DNA of 43,789 bases. Source: Clostridia bacterium (GTDB lineage: Bacteria > Bacillota > Clostridia > Christensenellales > Borkfalkiaceae). The stretch lies in NCBI GenBank assembly GCA_017462985.1, contig JAFTQB010000021.1, positions 1 to 43,789 of the forward strand, written 5' to 3'. Shown here piece by piece: positions 7,935 through 17,958 of this stretch; position 1 is the stretch's first letter; every line of letters begins with the position of its first letter. Under the pieces are notes generated by a model, which saw only the letters and a program-made list of their open reading frames with translations, did no database searches and was not told where the DNA came from. A program made the translations under genes and the position numbers.

Positions 7935-7947
7935 GGAGGGGAACGGA

Positions 7948-8442
7948 ATGAGTAAGTTTATCATTGCGGCAAAGGTAGATAACCAAATCGGCGTTTTGAC
8001 GCGCGTAACGGGGCTGTTTACCCGCCGCGGCTTTAATATCGATACGCTCACCGTGGGCGAAACGGAAAATCCCGAATCGTCGCGGATTACGATCACGATG
8101 ACGGGCGACGAATATGCAAGGGATCAAATGATCAATCAGCTGAAAAAGCTCGTGAACGTGAAAAAGGTGGAAATTCTCGAACCCGAAGCGACGAAGCGGG
8201 AGCTGATGCTGATCAAGGTGCGGCATACGGCGGAAACGCGGACGGAGATCATGACGGCGGTGGACGTATTTCGGGCGAAGGTGGTGGATTATTCCGCCAA
8301 TGAAATGTGCATTGAAGTAACGGGAGATTCGGCAAAGGTGGACGCGTTCGTGGCGTTGATGAAGCCGTTCGAAATTATGGAAATGTGCCGCACGGGCGTC
8401 GTTGCGCTCGATCGCGGCGGCGTAACGCTTTTGAATAAATAA
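7948..8442 (+). CDS. ilvN: Acetolactate synthase, regulatory subunit
   Basis: The 164-aa small subunit (IlvN/IlvH type) activates IlvB and gives feedback inhibition by valine. The N-terminal ACT domain (about 1-77) shows the pattern VDNQIGVLTRVTGLFTRRGF with NIDTLTVGETE after it; residues 85-160 form the small-subunit C-terminal domain (RELMLIKV, FRAKVVDYS, GVVALDRG). GGAGGGG precedes the ATG. Its position directly after ilvB fits a co-translated complex. Confidence 0.95.
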   Translation: MSKFIIAAKVDNQIGVLTRVTGLFTRRGFNIDTLTVGETENPESSRITITMTGDEYARDQMINQLKKLVNVKKVEILEPEATKRELMLIKVRHTAETRTEIMTAVDVFRAKVVDYSANEMCIEVTGDSAKVDAFVALMKPFEIMEMCRTGVVALDRGGVTLLNK

Positions 8443-8448
8443 AAATAG

Positions 8449-9495
<1,047 letters not shown>

Positions 9496-9512
9496 AAAAC
9501 GGAGAATACGCG

Positions 9513-9531
9513 GCGCAATGCTTCGTTGCGC
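9513..9531 (+). repeat. Short hairpin in the ilvC-ilvD gap
   Basis: GCGCAA (9513-9518) pairs with TTGCGC (9526-9531). There is no T run, so it is not a terminator. It resembles the small GCAAC/GTTGC hairpins of the interspersed repeats and may be a fragment of one, or an mRNA processing or stability element. Confidence 0.45.
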
Positions 9532-9564
9532 TGCGCTATCCTTTTTAGGCGTAAGGAGAAGAAT

Positions 9565-11223
9565 ATGATTAAAGATACGATCGTTGACGGATTCCATAAC
9601 GCTCCGCACAGATCTTTATATCACGCGTTGGGATTAACGGACGAGGAATTATCCCGTCCGCTCATCGGCGTGGTATGCTCTTATAACGAGATCGTGCCCG
9701 GGCACAAGGATCTTGATAAAATTTGCGACGCCGTGAAAATGGGCGTTGCGATGGCGGGCGGTACGCCCATTATGTTCCCTGCGATCACCGTTTGCGACGG
9801 GATCGCCATGGGGCACGTGGGAATGAAGTATTCCCTTGTAACGCGCGATCTCATTGCCGATTCTACGGAAGCGATGGTGATGGCGCACGGGTTCGACGGC
9901 TTGGTGATGATCCCCAACTGCGATAAAAACGTGCCGGGGCTGTTGATGGCGGCGGCGCGGTTGAATATCCCGACGGTATTCGTCAGCGGCGGCCCGATGC
10001 TCGCGGGAAGAGTGGGCGGCAAAAAACGCTCGCTTTCGAGTATGTTCGAAGCGGTGGGCGCGTACAAGGCGGGCAAGATCGACGAGGAGCAGCTTTGCGA
10101 ATTTGAACGCAAGGTCTGCCCCACCTGCGGTTCCTGTTCGGGAATGTATACGGCTAATTCGATGAACTGTTTGACGGAAGTGCTCGGCATGGGCTTGCGT
10201 GGCAACGGTACGATTCCCGCCGTGTATTCGGCGCGGATCGAGCTTGCCAAGCACGCGGGAATGCAGGTGATGGAGCTTGTGAAAAAGAATATCCGTCCCC
10301 GCGATATCATGACTGCGGCGGCGATCAAGAACGCGATCACCGCGGATATGGCGCTCGGCTGTTCGACGAACAGTATGCTGCACTTGCCCGCGATTGCCAA
10401 CGAATGCGGCGTTCCTTTTTCGTTGGACGAAGTGAACGAGATCAGCGAACGCACGCCGAATTTGTGTCATTTGGCGCCTGCGGGGCCTACCTATATGGAA
10501 GACCTCAACGAAGCGGGCGGCGTGTACGCCGTGCTCAAAGAATTGGAAGCGCTCGATTTGATCGATACTTCTGTTTTGACCTGCACGGGCAAGACGATGA
10601 AAGAAAACCTCGAAGGGGTGCAAAACCTCGATACGGAAGTGATCAGAAAGCCGGAAAACGCGTTCAGTGCGACGGGCGGGATCGCCGTTTTGCGCGGCAA
10701 CCTTGCGCCCGACGGGTGCGTGGTGAAGCGTTCGGCTGTGGCGAGCGAGATGCTCGTGCACGAAGGACCCGCGAAGGTGTTCGAAAGCGAGGAAGAATGT
10801 ATTGCGGCGATCTACGCGGGCAAGATCGTGAAGGGCGACGTGGTGGTCATTCGCGGCGAAGGGCCTGCGGGCGGTCCCGGTATGCGCGAAATGCTTTCGC
10901 CTACCTCTGCGATCGCGGGCATGGGCTTGGATAAAGACGTGGCGCTCATCACCGACGGCAGGTTTTCGGGCGCGACGCGCGGCGCGTCGATCGGGCATGT
11001 TTCCCCCGAAGCGGTTTCGGGCGGGACGATCGCTTACGTGAAAGACGGGGATATCATTGCGATCGATATTCCCAACTATTCGATCGAATTGAAGGTTTCC
11101 GACGAAGAACTTCAAAAGAGAAAAGCGGAAATGCCGATCAAGCGCAAGGAAGTTACGGGGTATTTGAAGCGTTACGCGGCGCAGGTGTCGTCGGCGGATA
11201 AGGGCGCTATAATCAATAAGTAA
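9565..11223 (+). CDS. ilvD: Dihydroxy-acid dehydratase
   Basis: Iron-sulfur dehydratase (IlvD/Edd family) forming 2-oxoisovalerate and 2-oxo-3-methylvalerate. Cluster cysteine candidates are C119 in [15 protein letters not shown] and C188/C191 in [30 protein letters not shown] and [11 protein letters not shown] mark the substrate and metal region. The frame extends to a TTG at 9526, but AAGGAG (9553-9558) and the typical N-terminus MIKDT place the start at 9565, giving 552 aa. An oxygen-sensitive cluster is likely. Confidence 0.95.
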   Translation: MIKDTIVDGFHNAPHRSLYHALGLTDEELSRPLIGVVCSYNEIVPGHKDLDKICDAVKMGVAMAGGTPIMFPAITVCDGIAMGHVGMKYSLVTRDLIADSTEAMVMAHGFDGLVMIPNCDKNVPGLLMAAARLNIPTVFVSGGPMLAGRVGGKKRSLSSMFEAVGAYKAGKIDEEQLCEFERKVCPTCGSCSGMYTANSMNCLTEVLGMGLRGNGTIPAVYSARIELAKHAGMQVMELVKKNIRPRDIMTAAAIKNAITADMALGCSTNSMLHLPAIANECGVPFSLDEVNEISERTPNLCHLAPAGPTYMEDLNEAGGVYAVLKELEALDLIDTSVLTCTGKTMKENLEGVQNLDTEVIRKPENAFSATGGIAVLRGNLAPDGCVVKRSAVASEMLVHEGPAKVFESEEECIAAIYAGKIVKGDVVVIRGEGPAGGPGMREMLSPTSAIAGMGLDKDVALITDGRFSGATRGASIGHVSPEAVSGGTIAYVKDGDIIAIDIPNYSIELKVSDEELQKRKAEMPIKRKEVTGYLKRYAAQVSSADKGAIINK

Positions 11224-11236
11224 AGGAATAATTTTT

Positions 11237-12505
11237 ATGGGTATGACAATGACGCAAAAAATTCTTGCTTCTCACGCGGGGCTTGACAGCGTGGAAGCGG
11301 GACAGCTCGTTTTGGTGAACCTCGATCGGGTGCTGGGGAACGATATCACTTCCCCCGTGGCGATCCGCGAATTTGAGGGGATCGGCGCGAGCACGGTATA
11401 CGATAAAGACAAGGTAACGATGGTAATGGACCATTTCGCGCCGAACAAGGATATTAAGGCGGCGACGCAATGCAAAATGTGCAGGGATTTTTGCGAAAAA
11501 CATTCCGTTACGCATTTTTACGACGTGGGCAGAATGGGCATAGAGCACGCTTTGCTTCCCGAAAAGGGTTTGGTCGTGCCCGGCGACGTAGTGATCGGCG
11601 CCGATTCGCACACTTGCACCTACGGCGCGTTGGGCGCGTTTTCCACGGGCGTTGGCTCTACGGATATGGCGTGCGGTATGGCGACGGGCAAGGCTTGGTT
11701 CAAAGTGCCGTCAGCGATCAAATTCGTGCTGAAAGGCAAGCTGAAAAAATACGTATCGGGCAAAGACCTTATTTTGCATATCATCGGCAAGATCGGCGTG
11801 GACGGCGCGCTGTACCGTTCGATGGAATTTGTCGGCGAGGGGGTTGCTTCGCTGACGGTATACGACCGTTTGACTGTGGCGAATATGGCGATCGAAGCGG
11901 GCGCGAAAAACGGGATCTTTGAAGTGGACGAACAGACGGCGGCGTACGTGAAAGCGCGTTCGGACAGGGAGTTCGTTGCTTACAAGGCGGACGAGGACGC
12001 CGTATACGAAGAAACTTACGAGATCGATTTGAGCGCGATCGAGCCGACGGTGGCGTTCCCGCACCTGCCTGAAAACACGCGTACTTTCGATATGATCGGG
12101 GAAGTGAAGATCGATCAAGTGGTGATCGGCTCTTGCACGAACGGGCATTATAAAGACCTCGAAGAGGCGGCGGAAATTTTAAAGGGAAGAACGGTTGCGA
12201 AGGGCGTTCGCGCCATTATTATCCCCGCGACGCAGGATATTTATATGAAAGCCGTGGAAAACGGTTTGGTGAAAATCTTTGTGGAAGCGGGCTGCGTGGT
12301 ATCCACGCCCACCTGCGGGCCTTGCCTCGGTGGGCACATGGGCGTTTTGGCGGCGGGCGAGCGCGCCGTGGCGACGACGAATCGAAATTTCGTCGGGCGC
12401 ATGGGGCATACGACGAGCGAGGTGTATTTGGCTTCGCCTGCGGTGGCGGCGGCTTCGGCGGTTTTGGGAAAAGTGGCTTCGCCTTACGAAGTGATGGGAA
12501 ATTGA
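11237..12505 (+). CDS. leuC: 3-isopropylmalate dehydratase, large subunit
   Basis: Aconitase-family subunit that, with LeuD, isomerises 2- to 3-isopropylmalate. At 422 aa it is the short archaeal/clostridial LeuC type, related to HacA. The three [4Fe-4S] ligands are expected in GSCTNG (near 298) and in [13 protein letters not shown] (near 357). [21 protein letters not shown] is the usual active-site stretch. It sits 13 nt after ilvD and 15 nt before leuD. Confidence 0.94.
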   Translation: MGMTMTQKILASHAGLDSVEAGQLVLVNLDRVLGNDITSPVAIREFEGIGASTVYDKDKVTMVMDHFAPNKDIKAATQCKMCRDFCEKHSVTHFYDVGRMGIEHALLPEKGLVVPGDVVIGADSHTCTYGALGAFSTGVGSTDMACGMATGKAWFKVPSAIKFVLKGKLKKYVSGKDLILHIIGKIGVDGALYRSMEFVGEGVASLTVYDRLTVANMAIEAGAKNGIFEVDEQTAAYVKARSDREFVAYKADEDAVYEETYEIDLSAIEPTVAFPHLPENTRTFDMIGEVKIDQVVIGSCTNGHYKDLEEAAEILKGRTVAKGVRAIIIPATQDIYMKAVENGLVKIFVEAGCVVSTPTCGPCLGGHMGVLAAGERAVATTNRNFVGRMGHTTSEVYLASPAVAAASAVLGKVASPYEVMGN

Positions 12506-12520
12506 CGGGAGGAACGGACG

Positions 12521-13015
12521 ATGAAATTTATCGGAAAGAGTATCAAATACGGCGACAACGTGGATACGGACGTAATTATTCCTGCGAGATACCTCAACAC
12601 CATTGATAAAAAGGAGCTTGCTTCCCATTGTATGGAAGATATCGACAAGACGTTCGTTACCCGCGTGCAAGCGGGGGATATTATGGTGGCAGGGAACAAC
12701 TTCGGTTGCGGTTCTTCGCGCGAACACGCGCCGATCGCGATCAAGGAAAGCGGGATCTCCCTCGTGATCGCAAAGAGCTTTGCGCGTATCTTTTACCGCA
12801 ATTCCATCAATATCGGTTTGGCGATCGTGGAATGTAGCGAAGCGGTAGACGGGATCAAAGAGGGAGACGAGATCGAAGCGGACTTGGACGCGGGCGTGAT
12901 CTACAACCGCACGACGGGCGCGCAGTACAAAACGCAGCCTTTCCCCGCGTTTATTCAAAAAATCATCGAAAACGGCGGTTTGGTATCCAGTATTAAGGCG
13001 GGCGTGATCAAATAA
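12521..13015 (+). CDS. leuD: 3-isopropylmalate dehydratase, small subunit
   Basis: Swivel-domain subunit of LeuCD, 164 aa, the length typical of the type paired with the short Leu[17 protein letters not shown] (near 62-77) is the conserved substrate-binding loop and [16 protein letters not shown] the family N-terminus. GGGAGGA precedes the ATG. Directly downstream of leuC. Confidence 0.95.
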   Translation: MKFIGKSIKYGDNVDTDVIIPARYLNTIDKKELASHCMEDIDKTFVTRVQAGDIMVAGNNFGCGSSREHAPIAIKESGISLVIAKSFARIFYRNSINIGLAIVECSEAVDGIKEGDEIEADLDAGVIYNRTTGAQYKTQPFPAFIQKIIENGGLVSSIKAGVIK

Positions 13016-13027
13016 GAGGAAAGGAAA

Positions 13028-13672
13028 ATGAAAATTCTGTTTTTTGGCGATTCTATAACGGACGCGGCGAGAGAGCGCGGATCGTCGGACGCAGGGCGGG
13101 TTGGCGAAGCGTATAGCACAAATCCCAAAGCCTACGGTTCGGGATTTGTGTTTTTGACGGCGACGCAACTTTTGTATGAAAAACCGAATGATTATCAGAT
13201 TTTGAATCGTGGAATCGGTGGGGATAGATTGCCGCAGCTTTACGCGCGGATCCAACTGGACGTTTGGAATGAAAAACCTGACGTTTTGAGTATTCTTGTT
13301 GGCGTAAACGACGTAGACACGGGAACGAATCCTAACTTCACAGACCTTGACCGTTGGGGAAAAATTTATCGTATGATGATTCGTGATACGCAGGAAAAAT
13401 GTCCAAACACAAAAATAATCGTTTGCGAGCCTTTTGCCTTGCGGGAAAGCAGAAAAACCGACGGCGTGTTGGAATATGCCGCCGAAGCAAAAAAGATTGC
13501 GGAAGAATTCAATTTGCCTTTCGTGGCGTTACAGGAGAAGATGGACGAGGCGGCTAGCGTTTACGGCGTAGAAACTTGTTGCTACGACGGCGTACATCCA
13601 AACCTTGTGGGGAGCAAAGTGATTTCCGACGCGTGGCTCAAAGTTTTTAAGCAACAAGTGTTGAAGGATTAA
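13028..13672 (+). CDS. SGNH/GDSL-family hydrolase
   Basis: A 214-aa esterase or acyl hydrolase of the SGNH fold. Block I is FFGDSIT with nucleophile S9; block II glycine lies in RGIGGDR (61-67); block III is GVND with N94; block V is DGVHPN with D187 and H190, so the catalytic set is complete. No signal peptide is seen, so it is probably cytosolic. It has no role in leucine synthesis, yet sits 12 nt after leuD and before leuB. It is visibly more AT-rich than its neighbours and looks like an insertion into the operon. The substrate is unknown. Confidence 0.9.
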   Translation: MKILFFGDSITDAARERGSSDAGRVGEAYSTNPKAYGSGFVFLTATQLLYEKPNDYQILNRGIGGDRLPQLYARIQLDVWNEKPDVLSILVGVNDVDTGTNPNFTDLDRWGKIYRMMIRDTQEKCPNTKIIVCEPFALRESRKTDGVLEYAAEAKKIAEEFNLPFVALQEKMDEAASVYGVETCCYDGVHPNLVGSKVISDAWLKVFKQQVLKD

Positions 13673-13694
13673 AAAATGAACGAAGCCGTGAAGG

Positions 13695-13712
13695 CGCAAC
13701 CTTTCGGTTGCG
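13695..13712 (+). repeat. Hairpin in the leuB leader
   Basis: CGCAACC (13695-13701), loop TTTC, GGTTGCG (13706-13712). No T run follows. It resembles the loop style of the interspersed hairpin repeats (TTC or TTTC loops) and precedes the leuB ribosome binding site AAGGAG. It may be a trace of the event that inserted the SGNH gene. Confidence 0.45.
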
Positions 13713-13731
13713 TTCAAATTAAGGAGAGAAT

Positions 13732-14799
13732 ATGAAATACAGTATCGGTTTATTGCGCGGGGACGGAATCGGCCCCGAGATCGTAGATAGCGCGGTGCGC
13801 GTGCTTCGCGCGGTGGGGGAAAAATTCGGGCACGAGTTCGTTTTTACCCCGTATTTGATCGGCGGCGCGGCAATCGACGCTTGCGGACAGCCGTTGCCCA
13901 AAGAAACAGTGGACGGGTGTTTGGCGTCGGACAGCGTGTTGCTCGGCGCGGTGGGCGGTCCGAAATGGGATCATCTGCCCGGAAATTTGCGCCCCGAAAA
14001 GGCGCTGCTTGGGATCCGCGAGGCGATGGGGTTGTTTACCAACCTTCGGCCCGCGAAGCTGTATCCCGCGTTGAAAGCGGAATGTCCGCTTCGCGAGGAT
14101 ATCGTGGAAAAGGGCTTCGATATTATGATCGTGCGGGAGCTGACGGGCGGCATTTATTTCGGGGAACGGGGATATCGCGAGGGGCGGTACGGCGAAGAAG
14201 CGTACGATACCGAACGGTATAGCCGTATGGAAATCGAACGCATCGTGCGCGTGGCGTTTGAAACGGCGAGAAAACGCAGAAAGAAGCTGACGAGCATCGA
14301 TAAGGCGAACGTGTTGGAAACCTCGCGGCTTTGGAGAAAGATTTTTCACGAGATCGCCGCGGAATATCCCGACGTGGAAGCGACGGATATGCTTGTGGAT
14401 AACGCGGCGATGCAGCTCGTGCGCAATCCCGCGCAATTCGACGTGATCGTAACGAGCAATATGTTCGGGGATATTTTATCCGACGAGGCGAGCCAAATCA
14501 CAGGCTCGATCGGAATGCTCGAATCCGCTTCGCTTTCCGATTGCAAGCGGGGGCTTTACGAGCCGATCCACGGTTCTGCGCCCGATATTGCGGGGCAGGG
14601 AAAGGCGAACCCGATTGCGACGATTCTTTCGGCGGCGATGATGCTCTTATATGCGTTTGATTTAAAAGACGAAGCGGGAGCGATTGTTGCGGCGGTGGAG
14701 AAAGCGCTTGCGGACGGGTTGCGAACGGCAGATATCGCGCGCGGCGGCGCGGCGGTTTCGACGGATGAGATGACGGACGCTATCGTTCAAAGATTATAA
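13732..14799 (+). CDS. leuB: 3-isopropylmalate dehydrogenase
   Basis: NAD-dependent oxidative decarboxylation of 3-isopropylmalate to 2-oxoisocaproate. The 355-aa length is standard. GDGIGPEIV starts the protein; the substrate-binding stretch [18 protein letters not shown] and the signature [25 protein letters not shown], followed by [19 protein letters not shown] (NAD loop), are all intact. It is separated from leuCD by the SGNH hydrolase gene, which breaks the usual leuCDB order. Confidence 0.95.
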   Translation: MKYSIGLLRGDGIGPEIVDSAVRVLRAVGEKFGHEFVFTPYLIGGAAIDACGQPLPKETVDGCLASDSVLLGAVGGPKWDHLPGNLRPEKALLGIREAMGLFTNLRPAKLYPALKAECPLREDIVEKGFDIMIVRELTGGIYFGERGYREGRYGEEAYDTERYSRMEIERIVRVAFETARKRRKKLTSIDKANVLETSRLWRKIFHEIAAEYPDVEATDMLVDNAAMQLVRNPAQFDVIVTSNMFGDILSDEASQITGSIGMLESASLSDCKRGLYEPIHGSAPDIAGQGKANPIATILSAAMMLLYAFDLKDEAGAIVAAVEKALADGLRTADIARGGAAVSTDEMTDAIVQRL

Positions 14800-14801
14800 T
14801 C

Positions 14802-15989
14802 ATGGAAAAAGATTTACGGAAAATTTATTTGCGGCTTTGTTTGGCGAGCGTGTTTGGCGGCGTTTTGGATACGCCGCTGTTCGCCGCTTTTGAAGCGTAT
14901 GCGGAAGAAACGGGCGGCGCGGCGGCGAAGCGGAAAAAATATGCGGCGTTCGTTGCAAAAATCTACGAGGGCGGCGGCGATTTGACGGCGCTTGTCAAGA
15001 GGCTCGTGTTTGAGGACGAAAACGTATTCGTACGCGCGAAAGCAAAGAACGAAAAGGTAAACGCGCATATTGAAGCCGCGGCGAAGGCGGAGCTGGAAGC
15101 GTTTGCGGCGTTCGCTGCGCTGAAAAGAGATGATTTTGCCGCCGATATGGGCGTAGAGGCGAACCTACTGCCCGCGTTTGAGAGCACAACGGCGGAGCTT
15201 TGCGCCGAATACGGCGAGCGATTGCAAAAGATCGATTGTTACGGATACGGGATATTTTCTTCCTACGGAATGTTCCGCGTATCCGATGAAAAGAAGATCG
15301 AGCCGATCGTGAGCGCGGATAAGATCGGCATGGAAAATTTTATCGGCTACGAAGCGGAACGGGCGAAAGTGGTGAAAAATACCCTTGCGTTCGTGGAAGG
15401 ACGGCCTGCGGCGAACACTCTTTTGTGCGGCGACGCGGGCACGGGGAAATCTTCGACGGTGAAGGCGGTGGCAAACGAGTTTTTCGCGCGCGGGGTGCGA
15501 TTGATCGAGCTGAGAAAGGATCAGCTTTCGCTGCTTCCGTTCGTAATGGGCAAGGTGAGCGAAAATCCCTTGAAATTCATCATTTTCATCGACGATCTTT
15601 CCTTTAATAAAAGCGACGATAATTTCAGTATGCTCAAAGCGGCGTTGGAGGGCTCGGCTTCGGCAAAAGCGGAAAACGCGGTGATCTACGCCACGAGCAA
15701 CCGCAGACATATCGTAAAAGAGAGCTTTGGCGATCGGGAAGGCGACGATTTGCACCGCAACGATACGTTGCAAGAAACGCTATCTCTTTCCGAGCGGTTC
15801 GGGCTGACCATTCTCTTTTCCAAACCTGATAAAAAGCTGTATCTTACCATCGTCAAGGAGCTTGCGGCGCGCCACGGCGTAACGATGGAGGAAACGGAGC
15901 TTTTCTTGCGGGCGGAAGCGTTTGCGCTCAAAAAAGGAAACCGTTCGGCGCGGTGCGCGGAGCAGTTTGTGAACAGTTTACTTAGATAA
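14802..15989 (+). CDS. DUF815 family AAA+ ATPase
   Basis: A 395-aa P-loop ATPase matching the DUF815 family, whose function is not known to me. An all-helical N-terminal region (about 1-170) precedes the AAA core: Walker A GDAGTGKSS at 210-217, Walker B FIIFIDDLSF at 259-268, an Asn-Arg sensor-like stretch in YATSNRRH, and a C-terminal lid. It starts 2 nt after the leuB stop, so it is translated with the branched-chain enzymes. It carries no biosynthetic domain; a chaperone or remodelling role for an operon product is speculation. Confidence 0.88.
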   Translation: MEKDLRKIYLRLCLASVFGGVLDTPLFAAFEAYAEETGGAAAKRKKYAAFVAKIYEGGGDLTALVKRLVFEDENVFVRAKAKNEKVNAHIEAAAKAELEAFAAFAALKRDDFAADMGVEANLLPAFESTTAELCAEYGERLQKIDCYGYGIFSSYGMFRVSDEKKIEPIVSADKIGMENFIGYEAERAKVVKNTLAFVEGRPAANTLLCGDAGTGKSSTVKAVANEFFARGVRLIELRKDQLSLLPFVMGKVSENPLKFIIFIDDLSFNKSDDNFSMLKAALEGSASAKAENAVIYATSNRRHIVKESFGDREGDDLHRNDTLQETLSLSERFGLTILFSKPDKKLYLTIVKELAARHGVTMEETELFLRAEAFALKKGNRSARCAEQFVNSLLR

Positions 15990-16015
15990 AAATTCATAAA
16001 AAGGAAGAAAAGGAT

Positions 16016-17215
16016 ATGTTGACGATCGATAACGTATATCGCGCGAGGAACGCGCTCAAGGACGTGGCGAGAAGGACGGACGTGATTTATTCGCCCAAGC
16101 TTTCCGGCGTTTGCGCGGGCGAGGTGTACTTAAAAACGGAAAATTTACAGGTAACGGGTTCGTTTAAGGTGCGCGGCGCGTACTATAAGATGACGAAGTT
16201 GACGGACGAAGAAAAATCGCGCGGCGTGATCGCCTGTTCGGCGGGGAATCACGCGCAGGGCGTAGCGCTTGCGGCGCAAAAGAACGGGATCAAAGCCGTG
16301 ATCTGTTTGCCCGACGGCGCGCCCATTTCAAAAGTGGAAGCCACCAAAAGTTACGGCGCGGAGGTTTGCCTCGTAGAAGGCGTTTACGACGACGCGTACA
16401 AGAAAGCGTTGGAGCTTCGCGACGAAAAGGGGTATACCTTCCTGCATCCTTTTGACGACGAGGACGTCGTGGCGGGGCAGGGAACGATCGCCTTAGAAAT
16501 TTTGGAACAGCTTCCCGACGTGGACGCGATCATCGTGCCCGTGGGCGGCGGCGGTTTGATTTCGGGAATCGCGTATACGGCAAAGACCTTAGCGCCGAAT
16601 ATTAAGGTGTACGGCGTGGAAGCGGCGGGCGCGGCGTCGATGAGAAATTCCCTCGTCGATCATCATATCGAGGAACTTTCTTCCGTGGCGACGATCGCGG
16701 ATGGGATCGCAGTGAAACGCCCCGGAACGCTCACTTACGAACTTTGCGAAAAATACGTGGACGAGATCGTTACCGTTACCGACGACGAGATTTCTGCGGC
16801 GATCCTTGCGTTGATGGAAAATCAAAAGCTGGTTGCCGAGGGCGCGGGCGCGGTGCCCGTGGCGGCGGTAATGTTCAATAAGATCGACTTAAAAGGCAAA
16901 AAAGCCGTGTGCTTGGTTTCGGGCGGGAATATCGACGTAACCATTCTTTCGCGCGTGATCAAGCGCGGGCTGTTGATGAGCGGCAGAAACTGTCAGCTTA
17001 CGCTCGAATTGGTGGATAAACCCGGTCAGCTTAAAGACGTATCGCGCATTATTGCAGATCTTGGCGGCAACGTTACGGAAGTGTATCACCAACGCGCGAA
17101 CGAGGGCTCGGACGTCAACGGCTGTTATTTGCGCGTAACCTTGGAAACGAGAAATTTCGAGCATATCGAAGAGATTAGAAACGCGCTTTCTGCGCACGGA
17201 TTTAAATTGATTTAA
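16016..17215 (+). CDS. ilvA: Threonine ammonia-lyase
   Basis: PLP enzyme (fold type II) converting threonine to 2-oxobutyrate, the entry to isoleucine. PLP lysine is K51 in [12 protein letters not shown]; the phosphate-binding glycine loop GGGGLISG lies near residue 180. The C-terminal ACT domain begins near residue 322 ([15 protein letters not shown]). At 399 aa with one ACT domain it is of the shorter TdcB/IlvA type, not the 510-aa form with two ACT-like domains. Followed at 13 nt by ridA, which handles its reactive product. Confidence 0.93.
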   Translation: MLTIDNVYRARNALKDVARRTDVIYSPKLSGVCAGEVYLKTENLQVTGSFKVRGAYYKMTKLTDEEKSRGVIACSAGNHAQGVALAAQKNGIKAVICLPDGAPISKVEATKSYGAEVCLVEGVYDDAYKKALELRDEKGYTFLHPFDDEDVVAGQGTIALEILEQLPDVDAIIVPVGGGGLISGIAYTAKTLAPNIKVYGVEAAGAASMRNSLVDHHIEELSSVATIADGIAVKRPGTLTYELCEKYVDEIVTVTDDEISAAILALMENQKLVAEGAGAVPVAAVMFNKIDLKGKKAVCLVSGGNIDVTILSRVIKRGLLMSGRNCQLTLELVDKPGQLKDVSRIIADLGGNVTEVYHQRANEGSDVNGCYLRVTLETRNFEHIEEIRNALSAHGFKLI

Positions 17216-17228
17216 GGAGAACAGGAAA

Positions 17229-17600
17229 ATGAAAAAAATAGCGACGGAAAAAGCGCCTCAAGCTATCGGGCCGTATTCGCAAGCGATTTTGGCGGGAGAT
17301 CTTTTGTTTACGAGCGGGCAAATTCCCCTCGATCCCGCAACGGGCGAAATGGTGGGCGCGACGATCGAAGAACAGGCGGAACAGGTGATGAAAAACCTTG
17401 GCGAAGTGCTTGCGGCGGCGGGCGCGAGCTTTGAAAACGCGGTGAAAACCACTTGCTTTTTGGCGGATATGGCGGATTTTGCGGCGTTCAACGGCGTGTA
17501 TGCGAAGTATTTTACGAGCAAGCCCGCGCGTAGTTGCGTGGCGGTGAAAACGCTGCCCAAGGGCGCGCTCGTGGAAGTGGAAGTGATCGCGAAACTTTAA
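17229..17600 (+). CDS. ridA: RidA 2-iminobutanoate/2-iminopropanoate deaminase
   Basis: The 123-aa RidA/YjgF protein hydrolyses the reactive enamine/imine released by IlvA and other PLP enzymes, protecting PLP enzymes such as IlvE from damage. AIGPYSQAI (12-20), [14 protein letters not shown] and [21 protein letters not shown] are family hallmarks; R101 is the conserved catalytic arginine. Directly after ilvA, with a terminator behind it, it closes the ilv-leu operon. Confidence 0.96.
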   Translation: MKKIATEKAPQAIGPYSQAILAGDLLFTSGQIPLDPATGEMVGATIEEQAEQVMKNLGEVLAAAGASFENAVKTTCFLADMADFAAFNGVYAKYFTSKPARSCVAVKTLPKGALVEVEVIAKL

Positions 17601-17630
17601 CCTTGGCAACGGGAATTTTATAAAGAGAAT

Positions 17631-17677
17631 AAAACGGTGTCGGCGATGTTTGCGCCTCGCCGTTTTAAGCTTTTTTC
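17631..17677 (+). terminator. Terminator of the ilv-leu operon
   Basis: AAAACGGTG (17631-17639) pairs with CGCCGTTTT (17658-17666), with one wobble pair, followed by six T from 17671. The rest of the gap to 17858 is AT-rich, with a small inverted repeat ATCGATAA/TTATCGAT near 17730-17750 but no gene I can support. Confidence 0.75.
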
Positions 17678-17857
17678 CTTGCTTTCCGTTGCGAAATTTT
17701 TCACTTCGTTCAAAATTGTAAAGAAAAAATCGATAATTTTTTATCGATAAATTTTTATCAATTTCGTTGGAGGAAAACAGAGCTAAAGGAAAATTGTGAA
17801 AACTTTGGAAAAGTTTGGGCGATGGCGGGGAAGTTTGCATTTTTTGCCCTTATTTCC

Positions 17858-17887
17858 TTGACAAACTGCGTTGTTTTTGTGTATAAT
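17858..17887 (+). promoter_or_regulatory. Promoter of the citrate/cysteine/asparagine unit
   Basis: TTGACA (17858-17863), 18-bp spacer, TATAAT (17882-17887), about 70 nt before the citrate synthase start. No riboswitch or T-box is visible in this short leader. Confidence 0.8.
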
Positions 17888-17958
17888 CATATATATTCAC
17901 ATATTCAAAAAATTGATAAAAAAGGCTCAATCAATCGAAAAAGTTAGGAGTGAAGGTT

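Noticed and set aside
9526-9564. TTG-started extension of ilvD
   Set aside because: It runs through a repeat-like hairpin; AAGGAG and the family start support 9565.
17202-17840. 212-aa minus-strand frame
   Set aside because: It is antisense to ridA and the operon terminator; its composition is that of a shadow frame.
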